A stretch of 64,000 nt of DNA from Streptomyces rubrogriseus. GTDB lineage: Bacteria > Actinomycetota > Actinomycetes > Streptomycetales > Streptomycetaceae. The stretch is from assembly GCF_027947575.1 (NCBI RefSeq), contig NZ_CP116256.1, positions 310,001 to 374,000 on the forward strand. The letters are read 5' to 3'. Made by a program: the position numbers and the translations under genes. The notes beneath the pieces are model-generated. The model was not told the DNA's origin. It made no database searches and saw only the letters and a list, made by a program, of their open reading frames with translations. This document shows positions 9,934 to 17,880 of this stretch, piece by piece. Positions within the stretch are counted from its first letter, which is position 1, and the number at the start of each line of letters is the position of its first letter.

Positions 9934-11229
9934 ATGGCCGCCACCCGCAGGATGGCCTCCCGCAAGACGGCCGCGCGCGCCGTGGTCGCCGCGGTCTGCG
10001 CCGCGTCGCTGGCCGGTTGCGCGATCGACAACGGCACCGGTTCCGGCGAAGGGACCCAAGGTCCGGAGAAGGAGAAGGGGAAGGCGGCACCGGCGCCCAA
10101 GAACGCGGTCCGGCTGATCGGTGACGGTTCCACCGCGTACACCGGGGCCCAGCCGCACCTGCCCCGGCCCGAACGTCTCAAGCCCGGTCAGAAGCCCCCG
10201 CAGTTCGTGGTGTTCTCGTGGGACGGTGCGGGTGAGGACAGTCAGAAGTTGTTCTCCCACTTCCGCGAAGTGGCCAAGGAGAACAACGCCACCATGACGT
10301 ACTTCCTGAGCGGCGTGTACATGCTGCCGACCGAGAAGCGGGACCTGTACAGCCCGCCCCAGCACTCCCCGGGCCGCTCCGACATCGGCTTCAACGACGA
10401 ACAGGGCATCGCCGACACCGTCAAGCAGCTGCGGCTGGCGTGGCAGGAGGGCAACGAGATCGGCACCCACTTCAATGGGCACTTCTGCGGCGCCGGCGGC
10501 GGGGTCGGCGAGTGGTCCGTCGAGGAGTGGAAGGAGGAGATCAGCCAGGCCAAGCAGTTCGTGAAGACCTGGAAGACCAACACCGGGATGAAGAACGCGG
10601 CGCCCCTGCCCTTCGACTACGAGAAGGAGTTGATCGGCGCCCGCACCCCGTGCCTGGAGGGCCAGAAGAACTTCACGAAGGCGGCGAGCCAGATGGGCTT
10701 CCGCTACGACAGCAGCGGGGTGAACAACCAGGTCTGGCCGTCGAAGAAGGAGGGCCTGTGGGACCTGTCGATGCAGCTCGTGCCGTTCCCCGGCCACTCC
10801 TACGAGCAGCTCACCATGGACTACAACTACATGGTCAACCAGTCGGGCACCGCCACCCAGGGCGACCCCGCCAAGCGCGAGTTCTGGGGCGACCAGATGC
10901 GTGACAGCCTGCTCAAGGGCTTCGAGCGGGCCTACGACGGGAACCGCGCGCCGCTGATCATCGGCAACCACTTCGAGTCCTGGAACGGCGGCACCTACAT
11001 GCGCGCCGTGGAGGAGGTCGTCGAGACGGTGTGCACCAAGGAGGAGGTGCGCTGTGTCTCCTTCCGGCAACTCGCGGACTGGCTGGACGCCCAGGACCCC
11101 AAGGTCCTGAAGAAGCTGCGCACCCTCGGCGTCGGTGAGGCTCCGAAGAAGGGCTGGGCGTCCTTCCTGTCGGCCGCGCCCGCACCGGCGCCCAAGGGTG
11201 TGCCCGGGGCACCGGCCGCCAAGCAGTAG
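9934..11229 (+). CDS. Secreted lipoprotein with NodB-like deacetylase fold
   Basis: A 431-residue exported lipoprotein. The N-terminus is basic, then hydrophobic, then the lipobox LAGC with Cys29. The mature part resembles a polysaccharide deacetylase: Asp97 in FSWDGAGE stands in the place of the NodB TFDDG motif, and the zinc-binding HxxxH is present as His179 and His183 (THFNGH). A later RTPCLEG matches the R-x-P motif. The first motif is not canonical, so the substrate may not be chitin or peptidoglycan. The ATG has a GAAGG site upstream. The tail from about 405 is a Pro/Ala-rich linker with no further domain. Confidence 0.75.
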   Translation: MAATRRMASRKTAARAVVAAVCAASLAGCAIDNGTGSGEGTQGPEKEKGKAAPAPKNAVRLIGDGSTAYTGAQPHLPRPERLKPGQKPPQFVVFSWDGAGEDSQKLFSHFREVAKENNATMTYFLSGVYMLPTEKRDLYSPPQHSPGRSDIGFNDEQGIADTVKQLRLAWQEGNEIGTHFNGHFCGAGGGVGEWSVEEWKEEISQAKQFVKTWKTNTGMKNAAPLPFDYEKELIGARTPCLEGQKNFTKAASQMGFRYDSSGVNNQVWPSKKEGLWDLSMQLVPFPGHSYEQLTMDYNYMVNQSGTATQGDPAKREFWGDQMRDSLLKGFERAYDGNRAPLIIGNHFESWNGGTYMRAVEEVVETVCTKEEVRCVSFRQLADWLDAQDPKVLKKLRTLGVGEAPKKGWASFLSAAPAPAPKGVPGAPAAKQ

Positions 11230-11285
11230 GGCGGCCGGGCCGCCGGCGCCGCTCCGAGGCGTACGAGGTCGCGGTGACCGGCGGG

Positions 11286-12266
11286 TCACGCCGGGGTGGC
11301 GACCTCCTCGCCGAGGACGAAACCGGGGTCGACCTGCGCCGCCAGGTCGTCCCCGGTGCGCTCGTTGCCCCAACTGTGGGCGTTCTTCAGGTGGAAGTGG
11401 ACCATCTGCTGGGTGTAACGCGCCCAGTCCCGCAGCTCGTACGTCGCGTCGACGGCCGTGTGCAGCGTGCGCAGCGCCCGGCCGTTGGTCTCCTCCAGGA
11501 GCTCGAACCGGGGCGGGCGGCCCTTCTCCATGGCGCGCACCCAGTCCGAGTGCCCGACGGTGACCAGCAGGTCGTCCCCGACCTCGTCGCGCAGGAAGTC
11601 GAGGTCGTCCTGCCCCTGCACCTTGTTGCCGACGACCTTCAGGGTGACGCCGAAGTCGCGGGCGTACTCCTTGTACTGGCGGTAGACGGAGACCCCCTTC
11701 CGGGTCGGCTCGGCGACGAGGAACGTGATGTCGAAGCGAGTGAACATGCCGGAGGCGAACGAGTCCGAGCCGGCGGTCATGTCCACCACGACGTACTCGT
11801 CGCGGCCGTCGACCAGGTGGTTCAGACACAGCTCCACCGCGCCGGTCTTTGAGTGGTAGCAGGCGACTCCCAGGTCGGCGTCCGTGAAGGGCCCGGTGAC
11901 CATCAAACGGACGGCTCCGCCGTCGAGTTCCACCGGCCGGGCGCAGGCGTCGTAGACCGGATTGTCCTCGCGCACCCGCAGCAGGCGCGAGCCCTCGCCG
12001 GGCGGCGTCGTCTTGATCATCTTTTCGGCGGAGGAGATGCGCGGGTTGGTGCCGCGCAGATGGTCCTTGATCAGCGAAAGGTGCTCGCCCATCGCGGGCA
12101 GCCCGGCCGCCTCCGCGTCGTCGAGACCCAGCGCTGCCCCCAGGTGCTGGTTGATGTCGGCGTCGATCGCGACGACGGGTGCGCCGGTGGCGGCGAGGTG
12201 GCGGACGAACAGGGAGGACAGGGTGGTCTTGCCGCTGCCGCCCTTCCCGACGAAAGCAATTTTCAT
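11286..12266 (-). CDS. CooC-like ATPase (MinD/ParA superfamily)
   Basis: A 326-residue P-loop ATPase starting MKIAFVGKGGSGKTT, with the deviant Walker A of the MinD superfamily (Lys8 and Lys13), a DADIN switch segment and VVDMTAGSDS later. It resembles CooC, which loads nickel into carbon monoxide dehydrogenase, but no dehydrogenase gene is visible in the window, so its client is unknown. I chose the ATG at 12266: a TACTCT -10-like hexamer lies 8 bases upstream and there is no ribosome site, suggesting a leaderless mRNA. A GTG two codons earlier is the alternative. It is divergent from the Fic-like gene with about 110 bases between them. Confidence 0.75.
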   Translation of the reverse strand: MKIAFVGKGGSGKTTLSSLFVRHLAATGAPVVAIDADINQHLGAALGLDDAEAAGLPAMGEHLSLIKDHLRGTNPRISSAEKMIKTTPPGEGSRLLRVREDNPVYDACARPVELDGGAVRLMVTGPFTDADLGVACYHSKTGAVELCLNHLVDGRDEYVVVDMTAGSDSFASGMFTRFDITFLVAEPTRKGVSVYRQYKEYARDFGVTLKVVGNKVQGQDDLDFLRDEVGDDLLVTVGHSDWVRAMEKGRPPRFELLEETNGRALRTLHTAVDATYELRDWARYTQQMVHFHLKNAHSWGNERTGDDLAAQVDPGFVLGEEVATPA

Positions 12267-12377
12267 GTTCACCAAGAGTAGTGGCTTGATAGCTGTAGGT
12301 GGCACGAGGGGCGGGCCGGGGGTGAAGAAGACCACTCATTCGTGGGGCACGGCGCCGGGTTGCGTAGGGTCTTACTC
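12267..12377. promoter_or_regulatory. Divergent promoter pair, both probably leaderless
   Basis: A leftward -10-like TACTCT (plus-strand 12275-12280) lies 8 bases from the CooC-like ATG. A rightward -10-like TAGGGT (12365-12370) lies 7 bases from the Fic-like ATG at 12378. Neither start has a convincing ribosome site, so both transcripts may begin at or next to the start codon. Confidence 0.45.
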
Positions 12378-13202
12378 ATGAGTACGACAGGCGCGAACGC
12401 CGATCCGCTCGCGGCCCTGGGCGCCCTGCCCGGCGTGGCCGAGTCCGTGGAGTCCGTACGCAAGGCCGTGGACCGCGTCTACGGTCACCGGATCATGCGG
12501 CGCCGCAGCAACGAGATCACCTCCGAGGCGGCACTGCGCGGCGCCCGGGGTTCGGCGGCGCTGTCCGGGGCGGACTGGGCCCTGGAGGAGGTGCGCCGGC
12601 GGAGCGACTTCAGTGGAGACGTCGAGGCCCGCGCGGTGGGCGCCGCGTTGCGGCTGACCGCCGAGGCGGGGCAGCTGCTGTCCATCTGGAGGCAGTCGCC
12701 GCTGCGCGTGCTGGCCCGGCTGCACCTGGTGGCGGCCGCGGACAAGGCCGACCAGGTGGGGCGGCCCCGCCAGAACGGCGAGCCGGTGGACGAACCGCTG
12801 GTCGAGCTGCCGCTGCCCGACGCCGCGGAGGCGCACGGCCGCCTGGACGGGCTGGCCGCGCTGGTCGCGGCCGGCGGTTCCGCGCCGGCGCTGGTGACGG
12901 CCGCGGTGGTGCACGGGGAACTGCTGGCGCTGCGCCCCTTCACCTCCGACAACGGCCTGGTCGCGCGCGCGGCGGAGCGCATCGTCCTGGTCGGCAGCGG
13001 ACTGGACCCCAAGTCGGTGTGCCCGGCCGAGGTCGGTCACGCGGAGCTGGGCCGCGCGGCCTACCTGGCGGCGCTCGACGGCTACGTCTCCGGAACCCCG
13101 GAGGGCATGGCCGCCTGGATCGCCCACTGCGGCAAGGCGGTCGCCCTCGGCGCCCGCGAGTCGACGGCGGTGTGCGAGGCGCTCCAGCGCGGGGCGGCGT
13201 AG
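12378..13202 (+). CDS. Fic-like fold protein with degenerate active site
   Basis: 274 residues, mostly helical. An N-terminal segment (about 50-70, EAALRGARGSAALSGAD) is followed by a core with LRPFTSDNGLVAR at about 185-197. This aligns with the Fic motif HPFxxGNGR, but the catalytic His is replaced by Arg186 and the GNGR is DNGL, so AMP transfer is unlikely. Homologues in Streptomyces are often labelled oxidoreductase; I see no nucleotide-binding Rossmann motif to support that. The start at 12378 follows a TAGGGT -10-like element by 7 bases. Its divergent CooC-like neighbour may be a functional partner, which is inference. Confidence 0.55.
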   Translation: MSTTGANADPLAALGALPGVAESVESVRKAVDRVYGHRIMRRRSNEITSEAALRGARGSAALSGADWALEEVRRRSDFSGDVEARAVGAALRLTAEAGQLLSIWRQSPLRVLARLHLVAAADKADQVGRPRQNGEPVDEPLVELPLPDAAEAHGRLDGLAALVAAGGSAPALVTAAVVHGELLALRPFTSDNGLVARAAERIVLVGSGLDPKSVCPAEVGHAELGRAAYLAALDGYVSGTPEGMAAWIAHCGKAVALGARESTAVCEALQRGAA

Positions 13203-13264
13203 GGCCCGTCCGCGCCTGTTCGTGCTTGTTCCCCGGACAGGGGGCCGGGTCCGTGGGCGGAAGC

Positions 13265-13520
13265 CAAAGGAATGCGGCGGTACGAGAGCCTCGTACCGCC
13301 GCTGGCATGACCACCCGGTTACCAAGCGTCCTCGATATGTGCCCATCAGGCCGGGAACTTCGCCCGTGACCTGGTGCGGCTGGCCCGTAATCGACGGGTC
13401 GACGTCGCGTGGGTGCCCGGTGTCCATGCTCGGTCCGTGGGGCCAAATGCGTGTTTAAGGTGATCCTTTCGGATGTCCTTGGTCTCGCGGGCCGTTGAAT
13501 CCTTTGTACTACCGGTCCCG
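13265..13520 (-). ncRNA. Candidate structured non-coding RNA, possibly the 6S-like RNA
   Basis: The 426-base gap between the Fic-like and HAD genes has no good reading frame but contains ordered secondary structure. Read leftward, it has a hairpin with a GAAA (GNRA) tetraloop (plus-strand 13457-13480), a hairpin CCCGT/ACGGG (13384-13398), and a terminal 13-bp hairpin (13274-13302). The other strand would have a UUUC loop, so leftward transcription fits better. From memory, the S. coelicolor 6S-like RNA scr3559 maps to the gap beside the equivalent phosphatase gene. The ends given are estimates and the strand is not certain. Confidence 0.35.
13274..13302 (-). terminator. 13-bp hairpin with AGC loop
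   Basis: A perfect stem (13274-13286 with 13290-13302) with a 3-base loop. Leftward it is followed by ATTCCTTT. It could end the candidate RNA, or, read rightward, the Fic-like transcript 72 bases after that gene's stop. Confidence 0.6.
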
Positions 13521-13552
13521 AGTAAGCGGAAGTGCTCGCCGCACTTCTTTAC
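13521..13552 (+). terminator. Terminator-like palindrome with T-rich tail
   Basis: Nested dyad: GAAGTGC/GCACTTC (13529-13535 with 13541-13547, loop TCGCC) inside AGTAA/TTACT, followed on the plus strand by TTTACTTTC. It resembles a classical rightward terminator. Confidence 0.5.
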
Positions 13553-13628
13553 TTTCACGGTCATACGCGGGTGAAAGGGCTGATCCGGTCGAGGATGAGC
13601 CGACGACCGATCGGCCCGAGGGCGCTGA

Positions 13629-14486
13629 TCAGGCCGCCGGGGACCGTCGTCGGCTCGCGTACCAGACGAGACCCGCGGTCGCCGCCGCTGCGCCTATCGC
13701 GGCGGCCGCGACGAGGGCGGGACGCGGGGGGACGGACAATCCCCCGATCCGCTGCTTGAGCCGCACCGGGCGATGGAAGTCGAGAATCGGCCACTCGCGC
13801 GCGAGGGCTTCCCGGCGCAGCGCCCGGTCCGGGTTGACCGCGTGGGGGTGGCCGACGGCCTCCAGCATCGGCAGGTCGGTCGCCGAGTCGCTGTAGGCGT
13901 AGCAGCGGGACAGGTCGTACCCCTCGGACCCGGCCAGCTCCCGGATCGCCTCCGCCTTGGTCGGGCCGTACGCGTAGTACTCCACCTCTCCGGTGAAGCA
14001 GCCGTCCGCACCGACGATCATGCGGGTCGCCACCACCCGGTCGGCGCCGAGCAGCTCGCCGATCGGCTCGACCACCTCGGCTCCCGAGGTCGAGACGATC
14101 ACGACGTCGCGACCGGCGGTGTGGTGCTCCTCGATCAGGGAGGCCGCCTCGTCGTAGATGATCGGGTCGATCAGGTCGTGCAGGGTCTCGGCGACGAGTT
14201 CCTTGACCAGCTGGACGTTCCACCCGCGGCACAGTGCGGAGAGGTACTCGCGCATCCGCTCCATCTGGTCGTGGTCGGCGCCGCCGGCGAGGAACACGAA
14301 CTGGGCATATGCGGTACGCAACACGGCCCTGCGGTTGATCAGCCCGCCTTGGTAGAACGACTTGCTGAACGTGAGCGTGCTCGACTTCGCAATGACCGTC
14401 TTGTCCAGGTCAAAGAAGGCCGCCGTGCGGGGCATGGAGTGAGACGCGGAGTGGGGCGAGGGGTGGTTTTCCACAACCCTGAGCAT
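13629..14486 (-). CDS. HAD-superfamily phosphatase (subfamily IB)
   Basis: A 285-residue phosphatase of the SerB-like HAD group. Motif I is FFDLDKT with Asp26 and Asp28, motif II is VIVSTSG, and motif IV is YSDSATD. The cap region between motifs I and II is helical. A C-terminal hydrophobic segment (about 258-277, Ala-rich) followed by basic residues could anchor the protein in the membrane. From memory, the equivalent S. coelicolor gene is labelled morphological differentiation-related, but the substrate is unknown. The first ATG is used; a second ATG 17 codons later, just before the HAD core, is possible because neither has a clear ribosome site. It is divergent from the 6C-like RNA. Confidence 0.8.
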   Translation of the reverse strand: MLRVVENHPSPHSASHSMPRTAAFFDLDKTVIAKSSTLTFSKSFYQGGLINRRAVLRTAYAQFVFLAGGADHDQMERMREYLSALCRGWNVQLVKELVAETLHDLIDPIIYDEAASLIEEHHTAGRDVVIVSTSGAEVVEPIGELLGADRVVATRMIVGADGCFTGEVEYYAYGPTKAEAIRELAGSEGYDLSRCYAYSDSATDLPMLEAVGHPHAVNPDRALRREALAREWPILDFHRPVRLKQRIGGLSVPPRPALVAAAAIGAAAATAGLVWYASRRRSPAA

Positions 14487-14520
14487 AGGCGCAGCCCATT
14501 CGGCGTAAGCTGTGGCGCGT

Positions 14521-14657
14521 GGGTTTGCCTGAGAGGGCTCTCGGGTACACCATGGAAGTCACGGATCGTTCGCGACCGTGCTAACCCGGTCCGACTCCTC
14601 CCCCCCCCGAGTCGGCCGTGGAGACGACCCCCGCTCTCCCCCCCGGCGGGGGTCGTC
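14521..14657 (+). ncRNA. 6C RNA (actinobacterial, two C-loop hairpins)
   Basis: Two tandem hairpins whose loops hold runs of at least six C: CCGACTC/GAGTCGG (14591-14597 with 14609-14615) and a 12-bp stem GACGACCCCCGC/GCGGGGGTCGTC (14623-14634 with 14646-14657). This is the defining feature of the 6C RNA family. Upstream, GGGTT (14521-14525) can pair with AACCC (14583-14587), enclosing a hairpin CACGG-A-TCG/CGA-CCGTG with a stable TTCG tetraloop (14560-14580). In S. coelicolor 6C RNA rises during sporulation; its target is unknown. The second hairpin may double as terminator. The 5' end is an estimate. Confidence 0.75.
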
Positions 14658-15098
14658 GCATGTCCGGGTGGGTTTTCCGCTCTTCTTACGATCTGGGCCC
14701 CGTGCCGTTGCGGCGCGGGGCTCAGGCGTTGTCGCGACCACGATCCGCTACACAGCGTAGTGACCGGACTGCTCTGCGGCAGTCGCACGCGGGGCGGAGC
14801 GGAACCGGAGGAGGGTCACCGGTTCGAGTGAGTCGATATTCACAACCATCGAGTTGTCCACAGTTTTTGACCAAGATCCACACGATTTCCCGGATCGCTG
14901 CACCGTGATTCCCATGCGTCCGGGCCGTGCCGACTTCCTCGGCCGGATCTGTTTGCCGGACGCGTGATGTGAGCCGCTCGTGCGGGGACCGCTTTCCGGT
15001 TCTTCACGCGGCCGCGAATCGCGGGGCCACGGCGGCTGCGCGAGAGACCACAAGACACGGGGCGCGCCGGCGGTAGCCGCGCCGAAGGGGGAAAGACC
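14658..15098. other. Intergenic region upstream of the pilus cluster; one DnaA box
   Basis: About 440 bases with no supported gene. It holds one exact DnaA-box consensus, TTGTCCACA (14854-14862), within a low-GC stretch, and presumably the promoter of the pilus operon. A single box without clustering does not make an origin. The ribosome site GGGGGAAAG just before 15099 belongs to the cpaE-like gene. Confidence 0.5.
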
Positions 15099-16298
15099 AT
15101 GACTGGAACGATCACGCACGACCCGCCGTCCGCCGCCGGAGGGCGGCAGAGCGGGCCCCTGATCGTCACCGAGGACACGGAGCTCCTCGACGACCTGCTG
15201 CGCCTGTGCGCGGCCGCGGGCGCCACGCCGGAGGTGCACCACTCGGTGCCCGTGACGCCGCCTTCACCTCCGTCGACGCCCTCGGCGCCGACGGCGGTGG
15301 CTTCCTCGGCGTCGCCCGCACCCGCGGCGGCCGGGAGGCGGACCGGATGGGAGACCGCGCCCCTGGTCCTCGTCGGGGACGACGCCGCGCGGCGGGTCCG
15401 GGGAGCGGTGCGGAGACGGGGAGTGGTCCTCGTGGGCCGCGATCAGGACGACTCGGGGATCTGGCAGCGGGCCGTCGAGATCGGCGCCGACCACGTCCTG
15501 ATGCTGCCCGACGGCGAACAGTGGCTGGTCGACCGCATCGCCGACGTCGCCGAGGGCGTCGGCCGTCCGGCCCTCACCGTCGGCGTCATCGGCGGCCGGG
15601 GCGGCGCCGGAGCGTCCACGCTGGCCTGCGCGCTCGCCGTCACCTCGGCGCGGGAGGGGCTGCGCAGTCTCCTGGTGGACGCCGACCCCCTGGGCGGCGG
15701 CCTCGACGTCCTGCTCGGCGGTGAGACGGCCGAGGGGCTGAGGTGGCCGGCGTTCGCGGCATCGCGAGGGCGGGTCGGCGGCGGTGCCCTGGAGGAGTCG
15801 CTGCCCCAGTTGCATTCGCTGCGGGTGCTGAGCTGGGACCGGGGCGACTGCGTCGCGGTACCGCCGCAGGCCGTTCGAGCGGTGCTCGCGGCGGCCCGGC
15901 GAAGGGGCGGCACGGTCGTCGTCGACCTGCCCCGCCGGATCGACGACGGGGTCGCCGAGGTCCTCGCGCAGCTCGACATCGGGCTCCTCGTCGTCCCCGC
16001 CGAGCTGCGGGCCGTCGCGGCGGCGGGCCGGGTGGCGGCGGCGGTGGGCATGGTGCTGCGCGACCTCCGGGTCGCGGTGCGCGGACCTTACGGCTCCGGA
16101 CTCGACGACCGTGAGGTGGCCCGGTTGCTCGGCCTTCCCCTGGCCGGAGAGGTGCCGGTCGAGTCCGGCCTGCTGCGGGCCACGGAGAGCAGACGCCCCC
16201 CGGGCACACCCACCCGCGGCCCGCTGGCGCGCTTCTGCCGGGAGTTCTGGGATCGGGCGCTGGCGGAGACGGACGAGCGGGGCGGGAGCGGCTCGTGA
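15099..16298 (+). CDS. CpaE/TadZ-like pilus-localisation ATPase
   Basis: 399 residues. An N-terminal receiver-like region (about 15-150) with a disordered Ser/Pro/Thr insert at 45-75 precedes a MinD/ParA-type domain. The nucleotide loop is GGRGGAGAST (165-174): the catalytic Lys of GKT is Ala and the signature Lys is Arg. CpaE/TadZ proteins commonly have such altered loops. The family positions Tad pilus machinery at the pole; streptomycete copies are often called septum-site determining proteins. GGGGGAAAG precedes the ATG. It is the first gene of the Tad-like cluster and overlaps tadA by 4 bases (GTGA). Confidence 0.8.
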   Translation: MTGTITHDPPSAAGGRQSGPLIVTEDTELLDDLLRLCAAAGATPEVHHSVPVTPPSPPSTPSAPTAVASSASPAPAAAGRRTGWETAPLVLVGDDAARRVRGAVRRRGVVLVGRDQDDSGIWQRAVEIGADHVLMLPDGEQWLVDRIADVAEGVGRPALTVGVIGGRGGAGASTLACALAVTSAREGLRSLLVDADPLGGGLDVLLGGETAEGLRWPAFAASRGRVGGGALEESLPQLHSLRVLSWDRGDCVAVPPQAVRAVLAAARRRGGTVVVDLPRRIDDGVAEVLAQLDIGLLVVPAELRAVAAAGRVAAAVGMVLRDLRVAVRGPYGSGLDDREVARLLGLPLAGEVPVESGLLRATESRRPPGTPTRGPLARFCREFWDRALAETDERGGSGS

Positions 16299-17875
16299 GG
16301 GGCGTGACCGGGTCGGTGGTGAGCGGTGGAAGGCGGGTCGGGGTGGACGCGGTGGCGGCGGGAGCGCAGAGCGGCTTTGCGGGGGCGGCTGAGGGAGAGG
16401 GGCGGGGAGGGCAGGCGCTCGGGGCCCCGGGGACCCCCGACGGACTGGACACGCGGGTGGCTCCGAGCTGGGTGATCCGGCAGCCCGGCAGGCCGCCTAC
16501 GGGACCGTTGCCGCCCGCTGGTGGCGCTGGGCGCCGGGACCCCGGAGCATCGGCGGGCTCGGCGCCCACGACATGGCTGGGTTCGGCGCCCTCAGGGCTG
16601 ACGGGACCGGCTCCCGGGTCGGCGTCGGCGCGGACGCAGGCGCAGGGCTCGCTGCGGTCTCCGGTGCCGGTCGCACAGAACGGTCTCGGCGCCGCGCCCG
16701 GCATGCTCGACGGTGTGCGGCGGTGGCTCGCCGAGAGCGGGGCGGAGCCGACGCCCGCGCGAGTGGCGCAGGCGTTGCGGGAGCAGGGGCGGGTGCTCGG
16801 GGACGCCGAGATCCTCGGTGCCGCCGAACAGCTCAGGTCGGAACTGGTCGGCAGCGGACCACTCGAGCCGCTGCTCGCCGACCCATCGGTGACCGACGTG
16901 CTGGTCTCCGCACCGGGCCGGGTCTGGGTGGACCGGGGCGGCGGCCTGGAGCTGGCACCGGTCTCCTTCCCCGACGCGGCGGCGGTACGGCGGCTCGCGC
17001 AGCGCCTCGCGACCGTCGCAGGGCGCCGGCTCGACGACGCACGGCCCTGGGTGGACGCCAGGCTGCCCGACGGCACCCGGCTGCACGCGGTGCTGCCACC
17101 GGTCGCCGTCGACTGCACCTGCCTCGCGCTGCGGGTCGTACGGCCGCGCGCCTTCACCCTCCGCGAGTTGGCTGCGGCGGGCACCGTGCCGCCCGACGGT
17201 GACCGCGTGCTGCGCGCCCTGCTGCGGGCCCGGCTGTCCTTCCTCGTCAGCGGCGGTACCGGCAGTGGCAAGACGACGCTGCTCAGCGCCCTGCTCGGTC
17301 TGGTCGGACCGGACGAGCGCATCGTGCTGGCCGAGGACTCGGCGGAACTGCGACCCGACCATCCGCACGTCGTCCGTCTGGAGACGAGACCGGCCAATCA
17401 GGAGGGTGCCGGTCTGGTCACCCTGGAGGACCTGGTGCGCCAGGCGCTGCGCATGCGGCCGGACCGGCTGGTCGTGGGTGAGGTCCGGGGTCCCGAAGTG
17501 GTCCATCTGCTCGCCGCGTTGAACACGGGCCACGAAGGCGGGTGCGGAACGGTGCACGCCAACGCCGCCGCCGACGTACCGGCGCGGCTGGAGGCGCTCG
17601 GCACGACCGCGGGCCTGAACCGCGCGGCTCTGCACAGTCAGCTCGCGGCGGCCCTCTCGGTGGTCCTCCACCTGGTCCGCGACCGCACGGGACGGCGCCG
17701 GATCGCCGAGGTGCACGTATTGGAGCGGGACCCCTCGGGGCTGGTGAGGACGGTGCCGGCGCTGCGATGGGGGGCGGAGGCATTCGTGGCCGAACGCGGC
17801 TGGCAGCGGCTGCGGGAGCTGTTGCGCGGTGCGGGGGTCGAAGAGCAGGCGTTCGGACGGGAGGCGCGGAGGTGA
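16295..17875 (+). CDS. tadA: TadA/CpaF-type secretion ATPase
   Basis: 526 residues from the overlapping GTG. The first 125 or so are Gly/Pro/Ala-rich and not conserved, so translation could begin later, for example near MLDGVRRWL. The rest is a VirB11/TadA ATPase: an N-terminal helical domain, Walker A GGTGSGKTT (320-328, Lys326), AEDSAEL, and the Walker B region RPDRLVVGEVRG with the GEVRG loop of the family. It powers assembly of Flp-type pili from the cytoplasmic face. The GTG overlaps the upstream stop, favouring coupled translation. It is followed directly by tadB. Confidence 0.87.
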   Translation: MRGVTGSVVSGGRRVGVDAVAAGAQSGFAGAAEGEGRGGQALGAPGTPDGLDTRVAPSWVIRQPGRPPTGPLPPAGGAGRRDPGASAGSAPTTWLGSAPSGLTGPAPGSASARTQAQGSLRSPVPVAQNGLGAAPGMLDGVRRWLAESGAEPTPARVAQALREQGRVLGDAEILGAAEQLRSELVGSGPLEPLLADPSVTDVLVSAPGRVWVDRGGGLELAPVSFPDAAAVRRLAQRLATVAGRRLDDARPWVDARLPDGTRLHAVLPPVAVDCTCLALRVVRPRAFTLRELAAAGTVPPDGDRVLRALLRARLSFLVSGGTGSGKTTLLSALLGLVGPDERIVLAEDSAELRPDHPHVVRLETRPANQEGAGLVTLEDLVRQALRMRPDRLVVGEVRGPEVVHLLAALNTGHEGGCGTVHANAAADVPARLEALGTTAGLNRAALHSQLAAALSVVLHLVRDRTGRRRIAEVHVLERDPSGLVRTVPALRWGAEAFVAERGWQRLRELLRGAGVEEQAFGREARR

Positions 17876-17880
17876 TGAGC

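Noticed and set aside
14854..14862. Perfect DnaA box, possible replication origin
   Set aside because: A single box without a cluster, and no dnaA, dnaN or other origin context in the window.
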